NCBI GenBank assembly: GCA_037045435.1
Contig: JBAOID010000018.1
Location: 372,001 to 436,000 of the forward strand
Direction: 5' to 3'
From: CBDUEF01 sp018063485
GTDB taxonomy: Bacteria > Pseudomonadota > Alphaproteobacteria > Rhodobacterales > Rhodobacteraceae
Length of the DNA stretch: 64,000 nt
Within the stretch, counting starts at the first letter, position 1. Each line of letters begins with the position of its first letter. The notes beneath the pieces are model-generated. The model had not been told where the DNA came from. It did no database searches and saw only the letters and a program-made list of their open reading frames with translations. A program made the position numbers and the translations under genes. Shown one piece after another: positions 18,442-28,337 of this stretch.

Positions 18442-18972
18442 CTAGGCCACGCTGACCCAATCGCCCAACAAAGCCGCAAGTGCTGGCCAATCGGTATATT
18501 CCTTGTCGCTGTCGGGATCGACAACCTCGCCCTTTTGCGCCGCGATCCGGCGCATCGCCCATGAGCGGAAGAAATCATATTCAGTAAAGCGGAACGCCCC
18601 GGCAACATGCTCGATCCGCCCCGGAGTCCAGCCGGTTTCCGCCAAAAACCGCGCCAGACAGGCCCGCAACCCGGCCCAATCCTCGGCATCATCGCCCGCC
18701 GCCGACAAAGACACCGGCAAGAACAGTGTCTGCATCCGCGCAAGTTCGCCGACACGCGCCTTTACAAAAGCACTCAACGACTTTTGATACCCCCCGGCAT
18801 GCAACGATCCGGCCAAAACCACGCGATCAAACCGCGCAAGCTCCAACCCCTCGGCATCCTCGACATTCAGCAACTCACAACTCACCCCCAGATCAACCAG
18901 ATGATCCGCCACAAAGCGCGCGATCTTGCGGGTCTGGCCATCCGTAGTGGCATAGGCGATCAGGATTTTCAT
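18442..18972 (-). CDS. HemG-like flavodoxin-domain protein
   Basis: 176 residues from the ATG ending at 18972, which has AAAGGAGG upstream; a longer start is less likely. The FMN phosphate loop appears as YATTDGQTRKIA, followed by DRVVLAGSLHAGGYQKSL and, near the end, the family's FFRSWAMRRIA and EYTDW motifs. The layout matches menaquinone-dependent protoporphyrinogen IX dehydrogenase HemG. Assignment to heme synthesis is by similarity to HemG; many alphaproteobacteria use HemJ instead, so the role may differ. Confidence 0.75.
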   Translation of the reverse strand: MKILIAYATTDGQTRKIARFVADHLVDLGVSCELLNVEDAEGLELARFDRVVLAGSLHAGGYQKSLSAFVKARVGELARMQTLFLPVSLSAAGDDAEDWAGLRACLARFLAETGWTPGRIEHVAGAFRFTEYDFFRSWAMRRIAAQKGEVVDPDSDKEYTDWPALAALLGDWVSVA

Positions 18973-19034
18973 GCGGGCCTCCTTTTGCAAAGCCCGAGTT
19001 TACCCTGATCCGCACCCCAGCACCTTGACCGGGA

Positions 19035-19813
19035 TCAACACCCGTGCTTGGCGGCCCAGTCATGTGCCGCAGCGCCAAAGGCCGTGAACAACGGGCGCGA
19101 CACCGGATCGGCGCAGGCATTCCATTCCGGGTGCCACTGCACCCCCAAGGCAAAGCCTTGCGCGCCTTCGATATAAATCGCCTCGGCGGTGTCATCATCA
19201 GCCACACCGTCCACCACCACCCGCGCGCCCACCCGCGCAATCGCCTGTCCGTGCAGAGTGTTGGTCATCACCTGACGCGCGCCAAGGACACCGTGAAACA
19301 TCCCGCCTTCGGTAAAGCGGACACAATGGCGCAGCGCGAACTGCTCCTCCAGCGTGCCATTGGGCGGCATCCGGTAATTCATCTTGCCCGGCAAATCGCG
19401 CACCTCGGGGTGCAGACTTCCCCCATCGCCACGTTGATTTCCTGAAACCCCCGGCAAATGCCGAACACCGGCTGCCCGCGCTCGATGCAGGCGCGTACCA
19501 GGGGCAGCGTCACCGCATCGCGGTTGCGGTCAAAATCGCCATGCGCCGGGGTCTCGGCCTCGCCATATTCGGCCGGATGAACATTCGGGCGCCCCCCGGT
19601 CAGCAAAAAGCCGTCGCACAGCTCCAGCAATTCGGCAACCGACACAAAAGCCGGGTTCGACGGGATCAGCATCGGCATACAGCCTGCCACATCGGCCACC
19701 GCTTGGGAATTCATCGTGCCGCCGGCATGAACCGGATAGCCGTCGCCCAAAAGATATGAGTTGCCGATGATGCCGATCACCGGGCGGCGGCGCGGCGCGT
19801 TTTGCACTGACAT
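19035..19813 (-). CDS. Class I glutamine amidotransferase-like hydrolase, peptidase C26 (frameshifted)
   Basis: About 259 residues. The first part has PVIGIIGNSYLL, GFLLTGGRPNVHP and the nucleophile elbow VFGICRGFQEINVA. The second part, after loss of one G in a run near 19422, holds the catalytic His-x-Glu in GVQWHPEW. The family includes gamma-glutamyl-GABA hydrolase PuuD and related gamma-glutamyl amidases. Without a neighbouring putrescine pathway the substrate stays open. It is divergent from the EamA exporter. Confidence 0.85.
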
Positions 19814-19975
19814 GAACCAGGTCCATTTGAGATCTATCGCTGCAGCATAAGCACCCAAACGCCAGAGGTGAAGGCTGTTTTCTGCCTCTTTGCCCACAGA
19901 ACCTGTGCGTTGGATTGCCAAACACGCCTTTCACTCTGGCAACCTCGCGTCAAGTCGCTAGGATTGCCAGAGCCC

Positions 19976-20880
19976 ATGGAAAGCCAGCCAATGCCCAGCG
20001 CAATATCCCCTGCCTTGCCCCGCCCGATCATTGGGGTGGCATTGATGCTGGTGGCGATGGTCAATATGCCTTTTATCGACGTCTTTGCCAAACTTCTGGG
20101 CCAGGAGGGCGTGCCGGTGTTGCAGATTGTCTGGGCGCGGATGGTGTTTGGCTCGCTGCTGATTCTGCCCTTTGCCCTGCGTCAGGCCAGCCCGGCACAA
20201 CTGATCCCACGGCAACCGCTCTACTTGCTGCTGCGCGCGCTCTTGATGATCGGCGCGACCTTCAGCTTTTTCTGGGCCCTGAAATTCCTGCCCATCGCCG
20301 ATGCTTTGGCGATCTTCTTTGTCCAGCCACTGATCATCACCTTGCTTTCTCCACTGATCCTTGGCGAGAAAGTCGGCCCACGCCGCCTTGCTGCGGTGTT
20401 TGTGGGCTTTATCGGAACGCTGATCATCATCCGCCCCGGTTTTGTCGAGGTGAACCCCGGCTCGTTTCTGGCATTGGCCGCAGGCACCTGCTCGCGCTCT
20501 ATTTCCTGCTCACGCGCCGGATTTCAGGCACAATTCCCGCCTCGGTGACCACTTTGCAAACCACGGTGATCGGCGCGGTGGCTGCGAGCAGTCTGATGCC
20601 CTTCATCTGGCAAATGCCAAACTTCGGCCAATGGGTGATGTTCATTGCATTGGGGGCCGTCGCCACCTTTGGCCATTTTCTGATCGTGCGCGCCTATGAT
20701 TATGCCGAGGCCTCGCTTCTGGCACCGCTGGCCTATACCGAGATGGTGATGGCCACGTTTCTGGGTTGGCTGATCTTTGATCAACTGCCCGACCGCTGGA
20801 CGCTTTTCGGCGTTTCTATCCTGATCGCCTGCGCACTTTACATCTCGATGCGCGAACGCGCCGTCGCGCGGCGAGCCTAG
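19976..20880 (+). CDS. EamA/DMT-family transporter (frameshifted)
   Basis: About 301 residues with ten predicted membrane helices in two EamA repeats. The first half ends in GSFLALAAGT. One C is missing near 20488, and the second half resumes as LLALYFLLTRRISGT through AYTEMVMATFLGWLIFDQLPD. These proteins export small metabolites or amino acids. The start at 19976 is the best of several; 19991 is an alternative. The stop overlaps the end of the convergent aminotransferase gene by four bases. Confidence 0.85.
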
Positions 20881-22098
20881 AGCCCTGCCGAGCCACAGCC
20901 CTCGGCCACCGCCTGCGCCGCTTTGGCCAAGGCCCCCGACCCATGGGCAATTCCCAAAGCCAGCATCCCTGCCTCCATCACCGCCAGCGCCCCCAGCGTC
21001 ATATGGGCGTTTACATGCCCCATATGCGCGACACGCAGGAAAGCAGTGGCACGAGGATCCTCGGCCGTCTCCATCCCCAGCCCGATGCCCAAGGTTACCC
21101 CCGCCTGTTGCTCACACCACCTCCGCAGCCGCGTGGCATCGGGCGCGCCGATCCGCGCCGATGTCACCGCATGGCCGCGATGGGCCGGATCGGCCACATT
21201 CAGCGCAATCGCAGGATTGCCCGCACCCCAGGCATCAAACGCCGCCCAGACCGCACGCGCCAAGGCCTGATGGCGTGCCCAAACCTGCGGCAATCCCTCT
21301 TGCTTGATCATGGTCAGGGCTTCGCGCAAGGCAAACAGATGATGGGTCGGGGCGGTGCCATTCCAATACTGAAAAAACTCGCGGGCATCGGCACGCGGCG
21401 TCCAATCCCAGTTTGGCGTGCGCAGATCCGACGTGGTGCACCGCTGCCGCGCCTTGTTGCGAAAACCACAAGAACCCAAGGCCGGGAGGCGACATCAACC
21501 CCTTCTGGCTGGCGGAAACTGTCACATCCACGCCCAAATCATCCATCCGATACGCATCACACCCCAGTGACGCCACGCAATCGACCGCCAGAAGTGCGGG
21601 GTGCCCCACCAGATCCAGCGTCGCACGCAGCGCCGCAATATCGGTTTTCACGCTGGTGGCGGTATCAACATGGGTGCAAAGCACCGCTTTGATCCGCCCG
21701 GTCTTGTCAGCCCGCAAAGCGGCCTCAACCCGGTTCATGTCGGCAGGGGATGATTTGCCGAAATCAAGCATCTCCACTTCGATCCCAAGGGCGGCGGCAA
21801 ACTCCGCCCAACCCAGGCCGAACACCCCGGTCGCCAGGACCAAAGCCTTGTCGCCCCGCGAAAACATGTTGGTGTTGGCCGCTTCCCAAATCCCGTGACC
21901 ATTGGCGATATAGGCCGTCACAGCACCAGAGGTGCCCGCCAATTCGCGCAGATCAGGCCAAAGCGAGGCACTCAACTCATGCAAAGCGCCTGCATAGATA
22001 TTCGGCGCGGCCTGGTGCATCGCAGCCAGCACCCGATCCGGGATGACTGAAGGCCCCGGAATGGCAAGATAGGGGCGACCGTTGGCAAGGCTCATCAT
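20877..22098 (-). CDS. Class V aminotransferase, alanine/serine--glyoxylate type (frameshifted)
   Basis: About 407 residues. The N-terminal block AIPGPSVIPDRVLAAM, the central TSGAVTAYIANGHGIWEAA, VDCVASLGCDAYRMDD and the PLP-binding Lys in ASQKGLMSPPGLGF identify the serine--glyoxylate / alanine--glyoxylate aminotransferase group. An indel near 21465 shifts the frame; the C-terminal domain continues with WNGTAPTHHLFALREAL and FLRVAHMGHVN. Likely role: glyoxylate detoxification or serine metabolism. The substrate pair cannot be fixed from sequence alone. Confidence 0.85.
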
Positions 22099-22243
22099 AG
22101 TGCTCCAGCTGATAGTTGCTGCCCTTGGCTATCGCCCGAGTTAATCGGGGCCGTCAACTGCTCGCTTCGCCTTGAACTTGCCTTGTCGGAGGTCTCCCGA
22201 CGGTCTAGACAATCGCAAACGCCACTCCCGAAAAGGCCGCCCC

Positions 22244-24022
22244 TTGACTCGACAGCCCAGCCCTGCTCCCAAACCCAACCTTCGCCCCCGCCTGATCTCC
22301 CGGCTGTGGCGAACCTATCTGCGCGGGCATTGGCTGGCCCTTGCTGCGGCCTTTGGGCTGATGGTGTTCGAAGGCACCACTTTGGCCGCGCTCAGCTATA
22401 CCATTCAGCCGCTGTTTGATACCGTGCTGACCACCGGCGGCAAAGCGGCGCTGTTTGGCGTGGGCTTTGCGATCTTCGCGCTTTTCGTGATGCGCGCGCT
22501 TACATCGGTCGGCTCAAAAACCCTGATCGCTGCCGTCGCCCAAAAGGCCAGCTCGGCCATGCAGATTGATCTGTTGCGCCACCTGCTGACGCTGGACAGC
22601 GGGTTTTTCCAATCCCACCCGCCCGGTGTGCTGATCGAGCGGGTGCAGGGCGATACCTTGGCGGTGCAGGGCGTGTGGACCTCGATCCTTACCGGGGTTG
22701 GCCGCGATCTGGTCAGCCTCATCGCGCTTTTCGCGGTCGCCCTGACGATTGATCCGGTCTGGACCCTTGCGGCCTTGGTGGGCGCGCCGCTGCTGTTGCT
22801 GCCCGCCAGCCTGTTGCAGCGCTATATCCGGCGCAAATCCGATCAGTTGCGCGAACAAGCCGGCCTGCGCGCCACCCGTCTGGATGAGATTTTCCACGGC
22901 ATCCAGGCGGTCAAGCTGAACCAGATGGAAGCCTACCAGACCAACCGCTTTCAGCACATTCTTGGCAAGATCGTCTCAGCCGAAGTAAAATCCGCCGCTG
23001 GCCGCTCGATGATGCCCGCCACGGTGGATATCGTGACCGGTTTCGGCTTTTTCGCAGTGCTGATGCTGGCAGGTGGACAGATCACCAGCGGCGCGCGCAG
23101 CACCGGCGAATTCATGTCGTTTTTTACCGCCATGGCGCTTACCTTCCAGCCGCTTCGCCGCCTGTCGGAACTCTCGGGCACCTGGCAGATCGCCGCTGCG
23201 AGCCTTGAACGCATCAACCGTCTGCTGGATACCAAACCGCTCAGCAATCGCCCCACCCGCAGCCTGACCGCCCCCCCCACCACTGCCCCCGAGATCCGCT
23301 TTGACAACGTGACCTTTGCGCATGACGAGGCCCCGGTGCTGCGCGGCCTCAGCTTTACCGCCCAGGCCGGACAAACCACTGCGCTTGTCGGCGCCTCGGG
23401 CGCGGGCAAAAGCACGGTGTTTCACCTGCTTACCGGCCTGTTGGAGCCTGACGGCGGCACCATATCGTTCAACGCCGTGCCCACCAATCAGCTTTCGCTG
23501 ACCGATCAGCGCGCCCTCTTTGCCACCGTCACCCAGGATGCAGCACTCTTTGATGAAAGCCTCTTGGAAAATGTCACCCTGGGCCGTGATCTGCCCGAGG
23601 GCGCGCTGCAATCCGCCCTCACAACTGCCCATGTCACGGCCTTCCTGCCCGCCCTGCCCGCCGGGATGAACACGCCCGTAGGACCGCGTGGTTCCAGCCT
23701 CTCTGGTGGCCAGCGTCAACGCGTCGGCATCGCCCGCGCGCTGTTGCGCAATGCCCCGGTGCTGCTGCTCGACGAGGCCACCTCGGCCCTTGACGCCCAA
23801 TCCGAGGCTGCTGTGGCCGATGCCCTTGCCCTTGCCGCCAAGGGCCGCACCACACTTGTGATCGCCCACCGCCTTGCCACCGTGCGCAATGCCGATAAGA
23901 TCATCGTGCTGGATCAGGGTCGCCTTGTCGAAGAGGGCAACCACGCCCATCTTCTGGCCAAGGGCGGTGCCTATGCCGCCCTCCATGCCCTGCAAATCGC
24001 CGGACCAAAGGATCACCCATGA
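22244..24022 (+). CDS. ABC transporter, fused permease and ATPase (MsbA-like)
   Basis: 592 residues from a TTG start at 22244; an upstream ATG at 22172 would add 24 residues rich in Arg that look untranslated. Six membrane helices occupy residues ~25-310. The ATPase domain has Walker A VGASGAGKST, the Q-loop TVTQDA, signature LSGGQRQRVGIARALL, Walker B VLLLDEATSALD and the H-loop IAHRLATV. The single-chain half-exporter architecture fits lipid or peptide exporters such as MsbA. The stop overlaps ygfZ by ATGA, giving a two-gene operon. Confidence 0.9.
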   Translation: MTRQPSPAPKPNLRPRLISRLWRTYLRGHWLALAAAFGLMVFEGTTLAALSYTIQPLFDTVLTTGGKAALFGVGFAIFALFVMRALTSVGSKTLIAAVAQKASSAMQIDLLRHLLTLDSGFFQSHPPGVLIERVQGDTLAVQGVWTSILTGVGRDLVSLIALFAVALTIDPVWTLAALVGAPLLLLPASLLQRYIRRKSDQLREQAGLRATRLDEIFHGIQAVKLNQMEAYQTNRFQHILGKIVSAEVKSAAGRSMMPATVDIVTGFGFFAVLMLAGGQITSGARSTGEFMSFFTAMALTFQPLRRLSELSGTWQIAAASLERINRLLDTKPLSNRPTRSLTAPPTTAPEIRFDNVTFAHDEAPVLRGLSFTAQAGQTTALVGASGAGKSTVFHLLTGLLEPDGGTISFNAVPTNQLSLTDQRALFATVTQDAALFDESLLENVTLGRDLPEGALQSALTTAHVTAFLPALPAGMNTPVGPRGSSLSGGQRQRVGIARALLRNAPVLLLDEATSALDAQSEAAVADALALAAKGRTTLVIAHRLATVRNADKIIVLDQGRLVEEGNHAHLLAKGGAYAALHALQIAGPKDHP

Positions 24023-24753
24023 CCGACCGCCGCATCATCGAGATCACCGGCAAAGACGCCCTGACCTTCCTGCAAGGCATGACCAGCAATGACGTGCTGC
24101 CGCTGGCCAAAGCCCCCGGCATCGTCTGGACCGCCCTGCTGACCCCCCAAGGCAAATATCTGGCTGATTTCTTCGTGGTCAACACCGGCACCCACCTGCT
24201 TCTCGACATCAAGGAAGCCTTCGCCGACACCACCCTGCGCCGCCTTGCCATGTACAAACTGCGCGCCGATGTCGGCTTTGCCGCGTCCGACCTGCAGGTC
24301 AGCCGCAGCCTTGATCCCGCCGCAGGCTTTGCCGACCCGCGCCATCCGGCACTTGGCACGCGCAGCTATGCAGCCGGCGCAACGCAAACCGCAACAGATT
24401 GGGAGTCCATCCGCGTCGCCCATTGCATCCCCGAAACCGGAATCGAGTTGATCCCCGATGACAGCTATCTGCTGGAAAACGGCTTTGAACGTCTGCATGG
24501 CGTCGATTTCCGCAAGGGCTGCTATGTCGGCCAGGAGGTCACTGCCCGCATGAAGCACAAGACCGAACTGCGCAAGGGTCTGGTGCGGGTGCGGATCGAC
24601 GGAAGCGCGCCCCTGGGCACCCAGATCACCGCAGGCGAGAAAACCGTGGGAAAACTCTTCACCCAATCGGGCCACCATGCGCTTGCATACCTACGGCTGG
24701 ATCAGGCCACCGGCACCCTGCGGGCGGGCGAGGCGCAGCTTTGGCTCGAATGA
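24019..24753 (+). CDS. ygfZ: YgfZ-like folate-binding protein (iron-sulfur cluster maintenance)
   Basis: 244 residues. The family motif KGCYVGQEVTAR, with the conserved Cys, sits at about residue 170. The N-terminal FLQGMTSNDV and TPQGKYLADFFV blocks match the GcvT-like fold. YgfZ/IBA57 proteins use tetrahydrofolate to support some radical-SAM and Fe-S enzymes. It is coupled to the upstream ABC exporter by a 4-base overlap. Confidence 0.9.
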   Translation: MTDRRIIEITGKDALTFLQGMTSNDVLPLAKAPGIVWTALLTPQGKYLADFFVVNTGTHLLLDIKEAFADTTLRRLAMYKLRADVGFAASDLQVSRSLDPAAGFADPRHPALGTRSYAAGATQTATDWESIRVAHCIPETGIELIPDDSYLLENGFERLHGVDFRKGCYVGQEVTARMKHKTELRKGLVRVRIDGSAPLGTQITAGEKTVGKLFTQSGHHALAYLRLDQATGTLRAGEAQLWLE

Positions 24754-24757
24754 CAAA

Positions 24758-24777
24758 GGCCGCCCCTTGGGGCGGCC
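24758..24777. terminator. Bidirectional hairpin between ygfZ and efp
   Basis: Perfect inverted repeat GGCCGCCCC / GGGGCGGCC with almost no loop, four bases after the ygfZ stop and 21 bases beyond the end of the convergent efp gene. It can end both transcripts. There is no long T tract. Confidence 0.6.
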
Positions 24778-24798
24778 CTGTGTGAAAATGCCAAAGGC

Positions 24799-25362
24799 TT
24801 AGGCGCGCTCTGAATATTCCATCAATTCGGTGTGAACGATGATGTCCTCATCCGTGTTTATAAACGGCGGCACCATGATGCGCACGCCATTGTCCAGCAC
24901 CGCAGGCTTGTAGGATTTGCTGGCGGTTTGCCCGTTCTGCACCGGCTCGGTTTCGACCACCTTGCACTGCACCTTTTGCGGAATAGTCACGTTCAACGGC
25001 TCTTCACCGTAATACTGCACCGATACCGTCATCCCGTCTTGCAAGAACGGCCGACGCTCACCCAGCAAGTCGGCATCCAACTCGATCTGCTCATAGGTCT
25101 CATTGTCCATGAACACCAAACGGCCATCGGTCTCATACAGGAACTGCTGATCTTTCATTTCAAGATCAACGCGTTCCACCTTATCCTCCGAGCGGAAGCG
25201 CTCGTTCAATTTCCGCCCGTCACGCAGGTTTTTAAGCTCAACTTGAGCGAAAGCACCGCCCTTGCCCGGTTTGACATGATTGACCTTGACCGAAGCCCAA
25301 AGACCCCCATCGTGTTCAATGATAGCCCCGGGTTTGATTTCGTTTCCGTTTATCTTCGGCAT
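24799..25362 (-). CDS. efp: Elongation factor P
   Basis: 187 residues, the normal length. KOW-like N-domain with IKPGAIIEHDGGLWASVKVNHVKPGKGGAF. The modifiable tip residue is the Lys in the PGKGG turn, as in factors modified by EpmA-type systems. Two OB domains follow, ending in GVRIMVPPFINTDEDIIVHTE. It relieves ribosome stalling at polyproline. Single gene with its own promoter. Confidence 0.97.
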   Translation of the reverse strand: MPKINGNEIKPGAIIEHDGGLWASVKVNHVKPGKGGAFAQVELKNLRDGRKLNERFRSEDKVERVDLEMKDQQFLYETDGRLVFMDNETYEQIELDADLLGERRPFLQDGMTVSVQYYGEEPLNVTIPQKVQCKVVETEPVQNGQTASKSYKPAVLDNGVRIMVPPFINTDEDIIVHTELMEYSERA

Positions 25363-25405
25363 TGTGGCAAAACCTTGTCAAAAGGTTGATTGAAGTCAGA
25401 GCGCC

Positions 25406-25434
25406 CCTATATATGGCGAGTGATTGCCTGACAA
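25406..25434 (-). promoter_or_regulatory. Candidate sigma-70 promoter for efp
   Basis: On the minus strand TTGTCA (25429-25434) and TATAGG (25406-25411) are separated by 17 bases, with the -10 box about 44 bases upstream of the efp start. Good spacing and a lone AT-rich patch support it; no experiment is implied. Confidence 0.4.
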
Positions 25435-25575
25435 GACGACTAGATAAAGTGGTCCCAATTGCCAGCTATGTGCAGTACGCATGGCAGACATGAGGAATAT
25501 GGGGTGCCGAATTGTTATCAAACCGTTACAAGCAGGGAACGCAGGAAAGACAAGACCAAGAATAAGGACTTAGCA

Positions 25576-25902
25576 ATGCTCGACTCCATTGACAGCACGG
25601 CCTTCAACTTTGAACAGGGGCAGCGCGCCCGCAAGTTGTTTGCAGCCGTGGTTCTGGCGGCTTTGGATGATGCCATTGCCGACGACAAGAAATATGGTAA
25701 TGGCCCCGATCAGATCGCCCGTTGGGCGCGGTCGCGCGATGGCCGTGAAGTGCTGTCTTGCTCGGGCATCGACCCGAACGAGCGCGTGGTCAAAGGTCTG
25801 ATGGATTTCGTTTCCAAAGGCGTGCGCACATCGGTGGCACTGTCGCGTGAAGAAAGCGAACGTCGCCACGCGGCCGAGCTGGAACATTCCGAAGCGGCCT
25901 GA
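25576..25902 (+). CDS. DUF6280-like conserved small protein
   Basis: 108 residues from the ATG at 25576, preceded by AAGGACT; the longer open frame upstream is not protein-like. Central sequence LDDAIADDKKYGNGPDQIARWARSRDGREVLSCSGIDPNERV is acidic and helical with no signal peptide. It resembles a family restricted to Rhodobacterales (DUF6280). Function unknown. A strong terminator follows. Confidence 0.75.
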   Translation: MLDSIDSTAFNFEQGQRARKLFAAVVLAALDDAIADDKKYGNGPDQIARWARSRDGREVLSCSGIDPNERVVKGLMDFVSKGVRTSVALSREESERRHAAELEHSEAA

Positions 25903-25922
25903 TCCTTGTCTGCACCAAAGCG

Positions 25923-25948
25923 AAAAAGCGCCCCATGGGGCGCTTTTT
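25923..25948. terminator. Strong bidirectional terminator
   Basis: Perfect stem AAAAAGCGCCCC / GGGGCGCTTTTT with a two-base loop, followed by GTTTT on the plus strand and flanked by an A tract that serves the minus strand. It lies between the DUF6280-like gene and the convergent PopZ-like gene. Confidence 0.85.
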
Positions 25949-25979
25949 GTTTTCGATCCGCATTTCATGCTATTGGCAG

Positions 25980-26778
25980 CTACTTATAATCCTGCACCGC
26001 CATGGCGCGGGCAATCTCAACCCGCACCAGCTTGCGGATATTGCGGGTGATCCGCTCACCCAAAGTGCCTTGCAATTCTTCACGGATCAGATCACGCACC
26101 AATTCGCGCAAGACGTCTTCATTGAAGGTTAGTTCCTGATCATCAAAGGCGCCATCATCAAAGGAGCCGTCATCGAAACTTCCCGCAAAATCGCCGCCCT
26201 TCGCTGAATCGGTAAAGCGATCATCCGAACCGGCCGCAGTCAACCGCTCAACAACCACTTCTTCCAATTCGGCAATCACGCCTGCCTCAGTGGCATCGGC
26301 CCAAGCCTGATCAGGCTCGATGGTTCCGGCCAGAGGTGCCGGTTCATCGGGCACACCCTCATCCTCATGCTGCGCCCAAGCCGCGATCTCTGGCTTGGCT
26401 CCTGCAGCATCACGCACCGAATGAAAGGCAACCATGTCGTCATCATAATCCGGGGCGGCGTCGACATCTGGAATGAAATCGGTCCAAGACCCATCCTGCA
26501 GCGCATCAATCGCCATGGGCGCGGCGTCGCCGGTTTCAGGCTCCCACTCTTCATCGCGCTCGGCAACGGCGGCCCCCAACCGGGCAACAACCTGCGTAAT
26601 CGGAGCGATGACAGGCGGCACATCCACCTCTTCGGTCACCACGCGCAAGGCCGGAGTCAAGGATCAACTTGCCTGCCTCGGCAGTCCCACGCGCCGGCGG
26701 ACGCATATCCTCGGATACAAGCCGTCGGATCGAGGACAGCACATCCTCTATCTCACCATTGCTCATCGGTTCAGCCAT
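25980..26778 (-). CDS. PopZ-like (DUF2497-related) acidic protein, frameshifted
   Basis: About 265 residues. A short N-terminal helix, GEIEDVLSSIRRLVSEDMRP, resembles the start of PopZ/DUF2497 proteins. A long acidic, low-complexity Asp/Glu/Ala/Pro middle follows, with the repeated unit SFDDGSFDDGAFDD. The end is a helical bundle, LRELVRDLIREELQGTLGERI. An extra T near 26659 splits it as read. The order isoaspartate methyltransferase, tolC, then this gene is the same as around DUF2497 genes in many alphaproteobacteria, which supports the call. PopZ organises the cell pole; here the role is inferred. The C-terminal match is weak. Confidence 0.5.
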
Positions 26779-26890
26779 ACCTGCCTCGACACTTCGTCAC
26801 ACTGTTGCCGTTGGCACGAGTCTAGCCTCACCCCCATGAGAATACAAGAAAATGCCAAGAGCAGCGGGCGCTCAACACGCGGCTTTTGTC

Positions 26891-28273
26891 TCAATTGCCG
26901 ATCTTGCCCAGGATCTTGTCCAGCCGCTTGCCCTGAACCGAAGTTGCCGGGGCTTTCTTGACCGCATTGTAATAGGCCTCGGGATCATAAGACGGCACCC
27001 CCAGCTTCAGGTGATCCGCCGTCAACAACCCCATCGCCGACAGCAATTGATAGGCCCCGACATAGCGGTTCGCTTCGGCCTGCAACTTGGTTGCACGGGC
27101 ATCCGACAGATCCTGCTCGGCGTTCAGCACATCCAAAGTGGTGCGCGCGCCCAAGGACGCCTCTTCGCGCACCCCATCAAACGCCGCCTGCGCCGCCGTC
27201 ACCTGCCCGGTGCCAGCCGTGATCGAGGCCCCGGCAACCGCCAGATTGGCCCAGGCATTGCCGACGTTCTGGCCGACATTCACCGCCGTCTGATGCAGCC
27301 CGGCCTGAGCAATTTCCTTGCCCGCCAATGCCTTGCGATACAGCGCCGAAATCTCGCCGCCGTGGTAAACCGGCTGATTGAACGACAATCCTATCGAAGT
27401 ATTGCCCAAGCCCGTTCCCATATCTTCTGAAATCCCGACATTGCCCACGATTGTCGGCAAAACCCCGGTTTTCGCGATTGCCACCCGCAAGTCTGCCGAT
27501 TTGGCATCATGTTGGGCCTGAATCACGAACGGATGCGTGCGCAATGCCACCGCGCGTGCCGCGTCCAGAGATTTCGCCGTGGCGGGCAGCTTTGGCAGGC
27601 CGCTCAGGCGGTCGGGATAATGCCCCGTCGCGGCCTTGTAGGCCTCACGCGCCATTGCCAACTGGCCCTGTGCCGCCGCCAGATTGGCCCGCGCCGCCGC
27701 CAGTTGCGCCTCGGCCAAAGACACATCGGTCTTGGTCACTTCACCAACCTCAAACCGGTCGCGCGCGGCCTTCAATTCCTGCCCGATCAACCGCACGTTC
27801 AATTCGCGCAAATCGACAATCTCAAGCTGCAACCGCACATTGACAAAGGCCGTCACCGCCGACAGCAACACCTGTTGCTCGACATTCACCAGCGCCGCAC
27901 GGGTTGACAGCACCAACTCACGCGCAAGATCTACCGACAACCGCCCGCGCCCGCCCGCCCAGATCAGAATATTGGCCGACAGCGCCATCGAGCTGCTGAA
28001 GCCCTCATAATAAGCGGCGGGCAATTGCGGGGTGGCAAAGGCGTTGTCATATTTGCGCCAACCGCCCTGCATCGTGAAATCCACCACCGGGCGCAACCGG
28101 GCCAGCGCAATCGCGGCATCTTCATCGGCGGCCCGCAACACCGCGCGGTTCTGATCCAGCAGGTTTGAGGTTTTATAGGCCGACACCATCGCATCGGCCA
28201 AGGTTTCCGCCTGCGCAGCCGGGGCCACAACCACAGCCGCACTTACCGCCAAAGCTGACCAGAAATTCCGCAT
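26891..28273 (-). CDS. tolC: TolC-family outer membrane efflux protein
   Basis: 460 residues with an N-terminal signal peptide (ALAVSAAVVVAPAAQA). Two outer-membrane-factor repeats carry long coiled-coil helices (EIVDLRELNVRLIGQELKAARDRFEVGEVTKTDVSLAEAQLAAA) and the second-repeat GARTTLDVLNAEQDLSDA. It forms the trimeric outer-membrane tunnel for type I secretion or RND/MFS pumps. It lies between the isoaspartate methyltransferase and PopZ-like genes; its inner-membrane partner is not adjacent. Confidence 0.93.
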   Translation of the reverse strand: MRNFWSALAVSAAVVVAPAAQAETLADAMVSAYKTSNLLDQNRAVLRAADEDAAIALARLRPVVDFTMQGGWRKYDNAFATPQLPAAYYEGFSSSMALSANILIWAGGRGRLSVDLARELVLSTRAALVNVEQQVLLSAVTAFVNVRLQLEIVDLRELNVRLIGQELKAARDRFEVGEVTKTDVSLAEAQLAAARANLAAAQGQLAMAREAYKAATGHYPDRLSGLPKLPATAKSLDAARAVALRTHPFVIQAQHDAKSADLRVAIAKTGVLPTIVGNVGISEDMGTGLGNTSIGLSFNQPVYHGGEISALYRKALAGKEIAQAGLHQTAVNVGQNVGNAWANLAVAGASITAGTGQVTAAQAAFDGVREEASLGARTTLDVLNAEQDLSDARATKLQAEANRYVGAYQLLSAMGLLTADHLKLGVPSYDPEAYYNAVKKAPATSVQGKRLDKILGKIGN

Positions 28274-28337
28274 CGTTACCTCTCACTGGCACCCAAGGCG
28301 CCATTTGACTGCAAGGCGGCACCCGCCGCCAGAATTC